From positions 9,093,407 to 9,157,406 of the forward strand of contig NC_047082.1 in assembly GCF_902459465.1 (NCBI RefSeq): DNA of 64,000 nucleotides. The letters are read 5' to 3'. This document shows positions 42,019-55,100 of the stretch, one piece after another. The stretch comes from Asterias rubens. Lineage: Eukaryota > Echinodermata > Asteroidea > Forcipulatida > Asteriidae. The notes under the pieces are model-generated. The model saw only the letters and a program-made list of their open reading frames with translations, was not told the DNA's origin and did not search any database. The translations under genes and the position numbers were made by a program. Position 1 is the stretch's first letter. Each line of letters starts with the position of its first letter.

Positions 42019-45000
42019 AATACAATCACAGGGGGTAAGTCGAGCATTTTAATCAAACAATTTGACCCCCAAAAGTTAATAATCACTAGAGGGGTATATC
42101 GATATTTTCATTTCTATTTTGGCAAAAGTTGGACATGATCACAAGGGGTTAAGTTTAGCAGTTTTAGTAAATGTGTGTGAAAATTTAAAATAATCACATC
42201 GGGATAAGTCCAGCATTTTTACCACATTTCGGCCTGTATTAAAAATTCACAAGGGGTAAGTCAATTTTATTAAACTTCGACCAAAATATTGAAATAAAAT
42301 CAAAAGGGGTAAGTCCAGCATTTTTGTCAAATTTCGGCCAAATATTGACAAAATCACAAAAGGTAAGTCCAGCATTTTTACCACATTTCGGTCAATATTA
42401 AAAAATTCACTAGGGGTAAGTCGAGCATTTTTACCACATTTTGGCAAGCATTAAAAAAATCACAAGGGGTAATTCAATTTTTATTAAATGTCGGACAAAA
42501 TATAGGAATCAAATCACAAGGGGTGATTTTTTCAATATTTTGCCGAAATTTGATAAAAATGCTGGACTTACCCCTTGTGATTTTTTCAATATTGGCTGAA
42601 ATGTGATAAAAATGCTGGACTTACCCCTTGTGATTTTTTCAATATTTGACCGAATCTTGATAAAAATGCTGGACTTACCCCCTGTGATTTTTTCAATATT
42701 TGACCGAATCTTGATAAAAATGCTGGACTTACCCCTTGTGATTGTTCAATACTTTGCCGAAATGTGATACAAATGCTGGACTTACCCCTTGTGATTTTTT
42801 CAATATTTTGCCGAAATGTGATAAAAATGCTGGACTTACCCCTTGTGATTTTTTCAATATTTTGCCGAAATTTGATAAAAATGCTGGACTAACCCCTTGT
42901 GATTTTTCAATATTTTGCCGCAATGTGATAAAAGTGCTGGACTTACCCCTTGTGATTTTTTCAATATTGGCCGAAATGTGATAAAAATGCTGGACTTACC
43001 CCTTGTGATTTTTCAATATTTTGCCGAATTTTAATGAAAATGCTGGACTTACCCCTTGTGATTTTTCAATATTTGGCCGAAATTTGATAAAAATGCTGGA
43101 CTAACCCCTTGTGATTTTCAATATTTTGCCGAAATGGGATAAAAATGCTGGACTAACCCCTCGTGATTTGTGCAATATTGGCCGAAGTTTGATAAAAATG
43201 CTGGACTTACCCCTTGTGATTTTTTCAATATTTTGCCAAAATTTGATAAAAATGCTGGACTTACCCCTTGTGATTTTTTCAATATTTTGCCAAAATTTGA
43301 TAAAAATGCTTGTGATTTTTCAATATTTTGCCGAAATTTGATAAAAATGCTGGACTAACCCCTTGTGATTTTTTCAATATTGGCTGAAATGTGATAAAAA
43401 TGCTGGACTAACCCCTGGTGATTTGTCAATATTTTGCCGAATTTTGATAAAAATGCTGGACTAACCCCTTGTGATTTGTGCAATATTGGCCGAAATGTGA
43501 TACAAATGCTGGATTTACCTCTTGTGTTTTTTCAATATTTTGCCGAAATTTGATAAAAATGCTGGACTAACCCCTTGTGATTTTTCAATATTTTGCCGAA
43601 ATGTGATAAAAATGCTGGACTTACCCCTTGTGATTTCTTCAATGTTTTGCCGAATTTTAATGAAAATGCTGGACCTATCCCTTGTGATTTTTTCAATATT
43701 TTGCGGAAATGTGATAAAAATGCTGGACTTACCCCTTGTGATTTTTTCAATATTTTTTGCAAAAATTTGATAAAAATGCTTGTGATTTTTCAATATTTTG
43801 CCGAAATTTGATAAAAATGCTGGACTAACCCCTTGTGATTTGTCAATATTTTGCCGAAATTTGATAAAAATGCTGGACTTACCCCTTGTGATTTTTCAAT
43901 ATTTTGCCGACATGTGATAAAAATCCTGGACTAACCCCTTGTGATTTTTTCAATATTTTGCCGAAATTTGATAAAAATGCTGGACTAACCCCTTGTGATT
44001 TTCAATATTTTGCCGAAATTTGATAAAAATGCTGGACATGCATAACATATTGCATAACATTTTAATGAAAATGCTGGACCTACCCCTTGTGATTTTTTCA
44101 ATATTTTGCCGAAATTTGATAAAAATGCTGGACTTACCCCTTGTAATTTTTTCAATATTTTGCCAAAATTTGACAAAAATGCTGGACTTACCCCTTGTGA
44201 TTTTTTCAATATTTTGCCGAAATGTGATAAAAATGCTGGACTTACCCCTTGTGATTGTTCAATACTTTGCCGAAATGTGATACAAATGCTGGACTTACCC
44301 CTTGTGATTTTTTCAATAATTTGCCGAAATTTGATAAAAATGCTGGACTAACCCCTTCTGATTTTTCAATATTTTGCCGAAATGTAATAAAAATGCTGGA
44401 CTTACCCCCTTGTGTTTTTTTCAATATTTTGCCGAAATTTGACAAAAATTCTAGACTAACCCCTTGTGATTTTTTCAATATTGGCCGAAACGTGATAAAA
44501 ATGCTTGACTTACCCCTTGTGATTTTTCAATGTTTTGCCGAATTTTAATGAAAATGCTGGACTTACCCCTTGTGATTTTTTCAATATTGGCCGAAACTTG
44601 ATAAAAATGCTTGACTTACCCCTTGTGATTTTTCAATGTTTTGCCGAATTTTAATGAAAATGCTGGACTTACCCCTTGTGATTTTTTGAATATTTTGCGG
44701 AAATGTGATAAAAATGCTTGTGATTTTTCAATATTTTGCCGAAATTTGATAAAAATGCTGGAATAACCCCTTGTGATTTGTCAATATTTTGCCGAAATTT
44801 GATAAAAATGCTGGACTTACCCCTTGTGATTTTTCAATATTTTGCCGCAATGTGATAAAAGTGCTGGACTTACCCCTTGTGATTTCTTCAATGTTTTCCC
44901 GAATTTTGATGAAAATGCTGGACCTACCCCTTGTGATTTTTTCAATAATTTGCAAAAATTTGACAAAAATGCTGGACTTACCCCTCGTGATTTTTTCAAT

Positions 45001-45591
45001 ATTTTGCCGAAATGTGATAAAAATGCTGGACTTACCCCTTGTGATTTCTCAATATTTTGCCGAAACTTGATAAAGATGCTGGACTAACCCCTTGTGATTT
45101 TTCAATATATTGCCGAAATATGATAAAATTGCTGGACTAACCCCTTGTGATTTTTTCAATATTTTTGCCGAAATTTGATAAAAATGCTGTACTAACCCCT
45201 TGTGATTTTTCAATATTTTGCCGAAATGTGATAAAAATGCTGGACTTACCCTGTGTGATTTTGTCAATGTTTGGCCGAAATGTGATGAAAACGCTGGACT
45301 GCTTGTGATTTTTTTTTTATATTTGGCCGAATTTAAAAGAAAATGCTGGACTAACCCCTTGTGATTTTTTAAATATTTTGCCGAAATGTGAATAAAATGC
45401 TGGACTTACCCCTTGTGATTTTTTGCAGTATTTGGCCTGAACTTTTTAAAAATGCTGGACTTATCCCAATGTGATTCTTTTAAAATTTCACACAAAAATA
45501 TAAATGAAAACATCGATATACCCCTCTTGTAATTATTATTGTTTGGGGTCAAAATTGTTTGATTAAAATCGACTTACCCCCTGTGATTGCA

Positions 45592-46163
45592 TTAAAACCC
45601 GGTCTAAATACTTCGGTATTTATTATAGTTGTTAAAGTTAAATAAAGTTAAAGTAAATTTGTGCAAAGAGTTAGTCAGAGTGACGACCAGGCTTTCAGGG
45701 GACTCAAAGTCTGGCCGAAACCAGCGTGGTGATCACCCATTAGAACCCTTAAGGGACTTGCCAGTCCCGGTCCCTCCTTTACTCTCCCACACGGAATATT
45801 TTCATCCACACCTAATTTGGGGAAAGACATGACGGACCCCAATCCATTACTGGTGCAAGCAGTAAAAGTCATGTCCCTCTTGGTACAGGTAGGATTCGAA
45901 CCGGTGTCCCAGCTCTGGATTGCACGCAATTGAACTATCCAGTACACCGTGTCGCCACAGTGCCCGCTGGTGTTTGGAGATGATTTTTATACTACTTATA
46001 TAATTCACTCACTACGTCAAAGCAAAATAGGAAAACAGAGACAGCAGCGGGAATTGAACCCGGGACTAGTGGCTCCCAGCCAATGCGTTATTCATGTAGC
46101 TACATGGGTAAATCTTGAAGGATGTGGGTTTTGATGCATCATGTCATTTAGCTAACAACCCCG
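45592..46163 (-). repeat. Right single-copy arm of the foldback structure
   Basis: Inverse of 41455-42018, with scattered single-base differences (for example TCTGGCCGAAACC against GGTTTCGATCAGA). It starts with a local hairpin TAAATACTTCGGTATTTA at 45604-45621. Confidence 0.8.
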
Positions 46164-46611
46164 GGGTAAGCCTTGCTGCTCATTCCCTTTTATGATGTAA
46201 TTTCCTTAAGACTTTTGGACTAACCCCTTGTAATTTTTTTCAACATTTGGCAAACAAATTGATGAAAATGCTGGACTTACCCTTGTGATTTTGTTTTTGA
46301 TAATTTGGTCGAAATGTGATACAAATGCTGGACTTACCCCTTGTAATTTTTTTCAATATTTTGACCGAAATTTTATAAAAAAATTTGCACTGCTTTCCTA
46401 TTAATTTTACAAACTTTTCTATTATGAAGCTGTCATCGTGGATTAAATAAAATAAAATGCATCAGTAGAGCTTACTGATGGAACAGAACCATTTTAAACC
46501 ATTCATTAAATCTTGTCACATCTCAAGAGTCTGACGATAATAATGAGAAAAGGCCACCCTCTGGTTGTGCAAATAACACTACGACGCCAGTCAAAATAAA
46601 TCATTTTTTAA

Positions 46612-47014
46612 AGGGGAAGTTCACGTTTGAAAATCACTCTTAAAATGAACGGCAATTGTATAACAACTTTTTGTTAAAAGCCTTCAGCAGCTTCCGAAAG
46701 TGTTAAACATTTTGAGAAACATTTAAGTTTGAAATAATGTGGTTATAAAAAAAAAATATCAGTTTTTTTTGTTTGGCCCTAAATTCAAACCTGTGAAGTG
46801 TTACCGCGGTAACCCGCTCAGATTGTGTATTCCTATACGGAGCATTCTTCTCTGTGCACAAATTCGCTCTGGATTTTCCGCAAATCTCAAAAACGCAACC
46901 ACCTTTTGTAATGAAATGTTCACAGACTAGCTGGATTGTCAACCATGAACATTTTTATAGGGTTTCAACAATCAAACAGTTCCAAAAAAAAAAAAGCTAT
47001 ACCTTTCCTTTAAT
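46612..47014. mobile_element. TTAA-type MITE AAAGGGGAAGTTCACGTTTG
   Basis: Left AAAGGGGAAGTTCACGTTTG and right TATACCTTTCCTTTAA form imperfect inverted ends. Inner arms pair ATTTTGAGAAACATTTAAG-like words poorly, so the copy is old. The short frames on either strand are spurious. Confidence 0.5.
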
Positions 47015-47159
47015 GCAATAATTGCTCAATCCCCAGATACATTGCAAATACACACAGTATCACTCCAATTTGTCTTTGTCAATAGCAAATGTCGCTTTTA
47101 TTGATCCAGTATACACTTGTGATAAAAACCAGACGCCTCAATTATAATTACTTTTTTGG

Positions 47160-47400
47160 ATCATTCTCCTACAACTGATTTAGCCCTTTCATACGAGAGC
47201 AATTTAGCAAGGGTCTCTTGTAAAATTGTAGCGTGGTTGTAAAATGTTACAAAATGTACCTCGTGTGAAAGGACAATTTTTCTACTGTCAAAATTCTCTT
47301 GCAAATTCTTGTCTAACATTGCTATATTTTACAACCATGCTGAAATTAAGCAAGTGACCCCAGTTAAATTGCTGTCGTGTGAATAGCACTGAATTTACCA
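47160..47400. repeat. Palindromic MITE CCCTTTCATACGAGAGCAAT
   Basis: AGCCCTTTCATACGAGAGCA near the left is matched by TGCTGTCGTGTGAATAGC at the right. The middle pairs TCGTGTGAAAGGACAATTT with the left end and TTTACAACCATGCTG with TGGTTGTAAA. Confidence 0.5.
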
Positions 47401-47609
47401 AGGGCATTGGAAACAACAATCACATTTTGAAGAACTATAATTTGACTTTAATTTAGAAAATCACCTTCAACTTTTAAGAGTACTTGTGGTTGATCAACCT
47501 TTTTAAATAAATATTTTAACGTGAACTATTGCTACCTGATCAACTGTTGTTAGTTTTACCACAAAAATTTTTTTTTTTTACGCTGCGTGATGAAATTTGA
47601 ATTCTAAGA

Positions 47610-47866
47610 CCTGGGCCCAATTCCATGGCTCTGCTTACCGTAAGCACAGAATCAGGGCTTACTGAAGCGGTGAATTATGTGCTTGTAGCAAGCGAATTTC
47701 ACGGGTTAGTGGTGATTTTTGACTTCTGTGTGTGCGTACTAAACGTTACTAGTCATTCTATGCTTACAAGGCTAGCGCACAAATTCGGCGATTGCACATA
47801 AGCAGGGAATAGTGATCGTAAGCGCAGAATTGGACGGTAAGCAGAGCATGAAATTGGGAAATGCCT
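47610..47866. repeat. Palindromic MITE, 'GCTTAC' family (copy 2)
   Basis: CCCAATTCCATGGCTCTGCT at left and AAGCAGAGCATGAAATTGGG at right. The interior words GCACAGAATCAGGGCTTACT and GATCGTAAGCGCAGAAT match 1613-1853. Confidence 0.75.
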
Positions 47867-48312
47867 GGGACCGAACAGCACCTCAGTGGAAAGTTTGAGC
47901 AGTAAAGAAGCCCTTTTGTTGAAGAAATCATTTAGTTTGGTAAATACTAAGAATTAACCAATTTCATAAATTAATTCCAACTTTTGTTTTTTATGTCCTT
48001 TTAGGTTGCCACTTCTATAAAACAACACAACATCTTATTTTTGATACCTTCCAGTTCCAGGGTAAATTCTCTGTTACAAACATTTTACCAACTAAAATCA
48101 ATAAATCATTATATTTCTGTGTGATACTAATAATATAGGAACCTTGTTCCAAATAACCATGAATATTCACTTTAAGGGGATGTGTCGTCATGATAAAAAT
48201 AGGCATGTTGCTGTGCACAGAACAATGAACTCTTACTCAGTTAATGCAGTTACAAGGTGAGACCTATTCATGCCATGTACAGTGACGGGCCTACTTGATC
48301 GACACAGCCCCT

Positions 48313-48607
48313 TTAAAGGCAGTGGACACTATTGGTAATTACTCAAAATGATTTTTATCTTAAAAACTTACTTGGTAATGACCATTGGAGAGTGTTGATA
48401 GTATAAAACATTGTGAGACCTCATCGAAATCAACCATCTAAAAGCACACAACTTCGTGTGACAAGGGTGTTTTTCTTCTATTACTATTTTGAAATTTCGA
48501 CGACCAATTGAGCTCAAATTTCACAGGTTTACTATTTTATTCATGTTGAGACACACAAAGTGAGAAGACTGGTTTTTGACAATTACCAATAGTGTCCAGA
48601 GTCTTTA
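48313..48607 (-). mobile_element. MITE family A, copy 9 (inverted, internally deleted)
   Basis: TTAAAGGCAGTGGACACTAT at left and GTGTCCAGAGTCTTTAA at right. The interior jumps from GTGAGACC directly to ATCGAAATCAACC, losing the central arms. Confidence 0.8.
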
Positions 48608-48752
48608 AATCCAAATAATTTAAATTAAAAATTTCTACAAAGTTTTCAGCTTTACATGACTTGCCATAATGGTCTTTAAAAGCTCTTAAATATACAAACT
48701 CACTAAATTTATAATGCAAGTCAAGTTTCATACATTATCAACGTGCTTTTTC

Positions 48753-48758
48753 TTTATT
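48753..48758 (-). other. RTEL1: Candidate polyadenylation signal of RTEL1
   Basis: AATAAA on the - strand, about 1.06 kb past the RTEL1 stop. Another lies at about 48534-48540 inside a MITE. The choice cannot be made from sequence. Confidence 0.3.
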
Positions 48759-49102
48759 AAGCTGTCCCTTCCAGCGTGAGCCACAAATTAACATAAATAA
48801 TTTCATTAAAACAACTTATACAAAACCTTCCTTTGAGGGCTGGCAATTTTATGCAGCCAACCTAATTGAATTTTTGTTGACAAACTATCAAAATTATTTT
48901 TTGCTCAACGACAAAATTCTCTACCCCAGGAGGGGATGCTTTGCAATAAACAGGAACAAAAATATATGTCAATAGACTGAAAATAAAATTTGGTACAATA
49001 AAACAAGGCAGCGTATTCTTCTGGTGTATCCAACTAGTTAATGATCATAAAAGCTTACATGGTAAGAAGGACTGAGGAACTCTTGATAGTAAAGAAGCCA
49101 CT

Positions 49103-49474
49103 TCCTTTTGAAGGATTTGGATACCTTTTCAAAATGTCCATAGATTTACATTAAACTTACAGGGTTTGAAGATAATGATAGTGGAAAGCTTCCCTTCAAA
49201 TATGACTTACTGAGGTGTTGTAGTTTTTGAGAAATGAGTAAAACAATGACATGAATATACCCTTGTAAATGATTAAAATAATGTTCGTCTCATGAGACGA
49301 ACATTATTTTCATGACATTGTTTTACCCATTTCCCAAAAAACTACAGCACCTCAGCACGTAATATTTTCAGGGAAGCTTTCTACTCTACTATAATTATCT
49401 TCAAACTGTGAAGTTTAGTGTAAATCTGTGGACATTGTGTTTTTTGTCCGACAAAAGTTACATAGACCCTTTGA
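49103..49474 (+). mobile_element. MITE family C, copy 2, in the RTEL1 3'UTR region
   Basis: AATGTCCATAGATTTACATT and TAGTGTAAATCTGTGGACAT are the arms. A perfect palindrome AATGTTCGTCTCATGAGACG... lies at the centre (49280-49311). Outer ends are AAGGATTTGGATACC / CATAGACCCTTTGAAG. Confidence 0.75.
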
Positions 49475-49821
49475 AGCCTACTCGAACATTTTTAAAATCT
49501 AAGAATGGCTTCAGGCATGAGTATTTACTCTGTAAAGCCCCGTTCATAGTTCCTGGGATTGCAAATGCGAAGTGAACTTTAAACGTCACAGGGCTGTTTT
49601 AAGGCAGCAAATGTTTCACAGGAGTTGCGCACAATGATGCAAATTATTCCTAGTAAGTTTGTGACATCAAAAATTTGTATCGCATTCGCAGGAAGTATAA
49701 ACCTGGCTTTAGTTCGAGAAAAAAAAATAGGCAAAAGTAACTTACCCACACAGGTCCAGCCTGCTACTCACACAATTTAAAGTAATTTTTGACTTGAAAA
49801 CTGATGGATTTAAGTTGTGCC

Positions 49822-52157
49822 TCAAGGTGCCTCAAGGTTGCAGTTCAACTTCTTCTCAGTCTGTGGCTCGCTCTGCTCTTTAAATAGAGCTCTCAGTCTC
49901 TTTGATTTCGCTTTCTTCTCTTTGGATGGGGTACTCTTTGATTCTTGTAGACCTGCTTGGAAGTCTTCTTCAGGTTGCATGCACTTTTTGAGTTTCTTTG
50001 TCGGGCTGGGAGTTTTCAAGCGTTTTCTTGGAGAATTTTTGTCGCCGCATGAGTGCTTTAAGAGACCGTCAACAATTACAAAGTTTTCTTTGAGATTGTC
50101 TTCATTACCTTTAGTAGAATCACTATGAACTCTTTCGTCTTTACGGTGTCTTGTCACTTTTCCTGATTTCCCATCTGTCCTTCTGTGATTATGTTTCGGC
50201 GTCTCAGGATTGGTTTCTTTGCGTCTCTTGTCTGAAGAGTCTGATAGTGTGCTTTCTGTGGCCTGGTGCTTGGAGACGGATGATGGTGTTCTACCGGCTG
50301 CTCCTGGGCTTTGTAAAGATTTCTTCTTACTGGGCGTTGTACTCTTTGAAACCTTTGTAGGAGTATGTGTAGAAGTCTGCCACTTCATCATTAAACCATC
50401 TGAGGTTTTTGATTTCTTCTTACTTGGAGTGAGGCACTTGGGACTATCTTGAGGTTTTATTAGACGTCCATGTTTATCTGGAGTCTTCTTTGATTTGTTG
50501 TTGTCTTCTGTTTTAGAAAGTTTTCGTTTATCAGGAGTTTTCTTTGATTTCATACTGTCTACTAGTTTTTCTGGAGTCTTCTCCGACTTCTTCACCAGCA
50601 AAGCTTGTTTAAAATGAAACGATTTGGAGGGAGCATTCGCTTTCTTGGGCGTCTTTCTTTTATCAACTTCAGCTAAAAGTCCGGTTCTCTTTTCAGATGA
50701 GGATGAAGCAGATTTGGTACTTAACTCCTCCGCTTTTCTCTTAGCAGCGTCTGAAGGCATGCACATCCTTTTCTTGTCACTCTGTCTTTTCGGAGTGAGA
50801 TGTTTAGACTTGTGTTTATTCTTGTTTACCGGCTGTTCCTTCACTTGATCTTCCTCTTTGACTGTTTGCTTATCTCTCCGTTCTTTAAGACCTCCGCTGT
50901 CACTCTCTCTTGTTTCCTTAATGCTACGCTTCATCTCAAGTGCAAGCTTTTGAACTCTGGGCCATTTTGATCTGGTCGATGAAGCGAGGTCTGAATCTTG
51001 CCGACTTCGAGTCCCAACTTGAACCTCATCCTGAGGAGGCCCCTGATGTTCAAGATTAGAGTCTTCCTTTGATGGACAGTTTTTTGAGGATGAACTCTCA
51101 ATGTTCAAGACAGTTCCCCTGAGGTGGTCAGGCTGACCAACAATATCATCAAAGAGGTCTTTGCTTGCATCCAAGACGTCAACATCATCAACACTAGAAT
51201 CCAAAGACATTGGTTCTTCTTCATCAATAACCTGGCGATCCTTCCCATTTAAATCCACGCCGTCCTGATTAAGGGTTTGAGATGAGCTTTCCTGTTCGGG
51301 CCTCTGCGTTGTTTTCAATTCTTCCACATGTGGCTGGCTTCCAAGGAAGACGGGAGGAATAGTAGCATTTTGAGGCTCTGAAAGATCAACGGACAACGCC
51401 TCCGGACGTTTCTCTTTCTCCGAAAGATCCGCCTGCTCGCTCCTCTTGACTCGGTTTGAATTCTCACCAAGGATACCTGAAGCTCCTGGAGAGATCACAG
51501 ACACACTCTCTATCCAGTTTGTGCAGTCTTGATCCTTCGGAGCTGGCCATCCTTCTTCTCGATGTACAGGATTATTCGACCGACTATGATGAGTGGATAA
51601 AGTGTCTTGTAAGTGGATTGATTCGACAGGCTTATGCTCTCTTGATTTAAGAGCCAACGCCTGATGACGACCCTTGAAACAGTTTTTCTCTGTGCGTGAG
51701 CTTTGTATAAACTCGAGACGATCGCTTACGGCTGCTTCTTCCTTTTGTTTAACAATCAGGGATGTATAATCCTTCGACTGAACTTCCAAACCATCTGGCC
51801 TCGGAAGGTGCTTCTCAGGATGACTTCCTCCTTCATGTGAGATCGTGGTTGCTTCAGGAGCCAGTTGAGGGTTCTTGGTGACGGACCCCCCTTGTAGATC
51901 ACTTTCTCCTTCATGTGAGATCGTGGTTGCTTCAGGAGCCAGTTGAGGGTACTTGGTAACTGACGCACCTTGTAGATGGTTGACCCTACACATCTCATCA
52001 GAATGATTCAGCGATGCCGTCATATTGCTCAAGGTCACGCTGTCGAATTTGTGTTTCTTGTTGGGGTTGGAGGTGTGTCCGGGAAGAGATCCCTTCGCAG
52101 ACTCTGTTGAATTGATGGGTTGATTTACTTCAACACGGCTGGGTTTGGTCTCGTTAC
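49822..52157 (-). CDS. RTEL1: RTEL1 last exon: 777-residue disordered basic tail
   Basis: A single 2336-base exon ends the protein at a stop at 49822. The sequence is rich in Lys, Ser, Glu and Pro. An exact-length 26-residue tandem duplication (78-base DNA period, about 51830-51985) carries [18 protein letters not shown] twice. A lysine-rich block has KKTPDK-type units and many KKKSK clusters that could act as nuclear localisation signals. I do not see a second harmonin domain, a RING finger or a convincing PCNA-binding box, all of which vertebrate forms can carry. Low-complexity tails evolve fast, so a diverged motif may be missed. Confidence 0.9.
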
Positions 52158-55100
52158 CTTTAAACAAAATACAGTGAAAGGCTTAAAAGGAGCTACAATG
52201 CTACAACGGTTCATGTATGTTTTGTGCTACTTTTAATCTGCATTTTAATGTGCAAATCAAGAAAGTGATTTTCATGCAGGGCATGATGTACAAAGAATTG
52301 AATTGAATTGAATTGAATGACAGTTGGCCCTACAAAAGTAGCCACATTTTTTTTAAAGGGCTAGTCTATACGTATGTTATCGCATAGCCTTTAAAGACCA
52401 TTAAGGTTCCTTTGATAACAAATTTAAAAATGAAATATTTTGGTGGGAGTAAAATCAGGTGAGGTTTGTGGTAACAACTTGTGAAGGGTTCAGTTCTTAC
52501 CTGACGGCAACTCTTTGATTCTCTTCAGCTTAGGGGGTACACTATGCTCGGGTTTATAGCCACACCCAACGCCCGTCAGGTCCGTACAGATTTTGTCAAA
52601 GTTCTTCTTGTGTGGTGCACGGGCAAATGTGTAGAAATCTGTTTTGAAATAAGAGGAGAATAGCTTATTAATTAGTGCTCAGTGAGCTTTAAGATGATAA
52701 CCGTGAGCATCAAGATGATAAACTGTAAAGGGTTGACTTTTAAATGCATATGTTGAGAAACATGTACACCAAGTGAGAAGACTGGTCATTGACAATTACC
52801 AATAGTGTCCAGTGTCTTTAACCAAGGCTTTGGTCAAACTCAAACATGAGCTTTCCTTAGGTGCAAAAACCAACGTCCTGTGTCAAAGAAGCTTCGTCTT
52901 TTGGGGTTTTATGATATCTCGTTACGAGTGTTTCGATCAGTTTGCTCTGATTGTCTCCAAGAGAAAGCTGTTCGAAATGACAGAAACGCCGGAAAGACAA
53001 AAACAATGAGGAAACAATGACTTACTTCTGAAAAGGTGGTATCTGGACTCATCGTACGTGACGAAGAGATCGGCTAACTCTGATGTCGTTACCAAGAAGT
53101 TATCGTTCTGTAGTGAAATAAGACACACAAAAAAAAACATTGAGACCAGAGAAGGTTTCAATGAAGTAACCCAGCACTTCCATATTATGTCAGAAAATCC
53201 ACTTGGTTTTTATTCTTGTTCCAAGCTAAACATTTGTCCCTATCGTATTCACAACTGAGTTCAAAGCAAGGCTGCCATACTGTATATAGCTTGATGATCT
53301 TCCCGTCAAGGGCACTCGGCAAACCCCATAATTTCTGCAGTCCCACAATCGGGACCACGGTGACTAACCCCATGCTAGATTAGGGACGGATTCCATCCGA
53401 AAATTTTGCATAGCAAAACATTTAGGTTGGACACGTTCGGAGCTCACTGAATGCTTCTGTTCACAAGACTCTGCAAACAAACATCTTCCTTATCAGGGTC
53501 GAGTTAAAGGAACGTTACAGAATTGGTAAAAAAAGAATTCTTGAAGATCAGAGATTTACATCACACTTACACGATCTAATAATAATGATAATAGAAAACA
53601 TCCCATGAAATATTTCTGTCTGAAATGTCATATTTGATGAGAAATAAATAATCAATTTCCGCGTTTGGAGTTTATCGCTCAGTGAGCGTTTTATTCATTT
53701 TTTTTGTTGCATCGATGTCATGCAAAATGTGTACTCGGGTTTTCACTATTTTTTTGTGACCCAGATGGCTGATCGATCTTAAACTTCTACAGGTTTGTCA
53801 GTTTATGTATATGGTGGATTACATAAAGTGCTTACATTGCCAACAGCTGTTTTGTTAGCAAAACCAATTCTGTAATATTCCTTTAATATTCCCTCCTTCT
53901 TACCTTCTTATAACTGCGGAGGATGCTGGTGAAAGCTTTGTAAGAGTCTGTACTCAGTGTTCGCTTCACCTGGTTAAACAAAAAAAAACAAGACAGAAAC
54001 AAATTTTTTTAATTTTGTTTTCCATGATCCAGGGATATAGGTTAAATTTAAATTAAACTGAAAAATGACATCTGGATGAATTTATTCCAATCTAAACATG
54101 TCCCTTTTTACATTTAAATGTACCGCTTGTATAGAGGTAAGAGACTTTGGAATTTTTCTTCAGTATCTATCTGTTGGGAAAACTGAGTGTGTCACCACAA
54201 AACTGAGTTTTATCTTGTAACCCTTTTTTAAAATAGGAAAATATAGATGTGGGACACAAAATACTAGATAGCTAAAAGCTGCCAATTCTGAAATAATTTT
54301 TTCCTCAATATTTTTGCCCCCCCTGAAGTCGCATCCCCTTAAGATGATCCCCTGGCTGCCGCTTCCCAGGTTGTATCGGAAACTTGGGTGTGATCCCTGG
54401 CTATTCGGCAGCTAACAGTTGTATGGTTTCCGACTGACACACCTGAACAAAAATATTTACAAATTAGAGAGACCCCCAAAATAGGGCTAGATAGCTCAGT
54501 CGGTAGAGCGCTGGCACATACATCTGGAAGTATTTGGTCCGAATCCCACTTCAGTTCAACTCCAAATCACTATTTTTTTTCTCTGTAATGTGGCCTGCTG
54601 ACTACAGTAAGTAAACAAGTATACACTGCAGCATCTGTATAGCGCCCTCTGTTGACAAGTTATCATGCCAGAATGTGATGTCAAAGGTTAATGTTCTGAG
54701 GTCAACAAAAGAACAAGCACCTTCTTGTCTTCATGTTACAACTTAGACAACCATGACAACTTGTATTAGAACTTCCATAATTTTTTTGCCTTTGTTTCCG
54801 AAATATTAAACAAAACCGTACCTCATCAATGTATTGCTGCGCAGGGAGCATGAACTTTTCAACTCTGCTTGTGGACTCTTTCATTTGATCGGGATTACTG
54901 AATTCTGCACTTGTCTTCTTGTCCATGACAGAGCGACCTCCATTCTGTTGTTTCTGCCAAGAGGAAAATGAGGAAAATAATAAGCATTTGCAAGGCTAAG
55001 AGTCATTGGCTAAAGGGGTGTAGGCACTATACCTGTTTAAAGGCAGTGGACACTATTGGTAACTACTCAAAATAATTATTAGCATAAAACCTTATTTTTA

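Larger units (their letters stand above)
40796..46390. mobile_element. 5.6-kb inverted structure built of a 54-bp satellite
   Basis: The unit, read in the right-hand orientation, contains TTTTTTCAATATTTTGCCGA, AATTTGATAAAAATGCTGGA and CTTACCCCTTGTGA (54 bases, variants 50-55). Units run one way from about 40810-41290 and 42025-42520, then the opposite way from 42530 to 45480 (about 55 units) and 46215-46390. Two inverted single-copy arms (41455-42018 and 45592-46163) are embedded symmetrically about 43808. The arms plus satellite give it the layout of a foldback transposon with terminal repeats made of tandem units. A 54-base unit is 18 codons, so long frames appear on both strands (for example repeated PLVIFSIFCRNLIKMLD), but they shift wherever a unit is not 54 bases and are not genes. 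Confidence 0.85.

Noticed and set aside
40810..45270. Many long frames on both strands with 18-residue repeats
   Set aside because: The 54-bp satellite is a multiple of three, so open frames arise by chance and break wherever unit length varies.
42540..45480. Regular repeat array that could be mistaken for a CRISPR array
   Set aside because: There are no unique spacers between repeats, and the genome is animal. It is a satellite.
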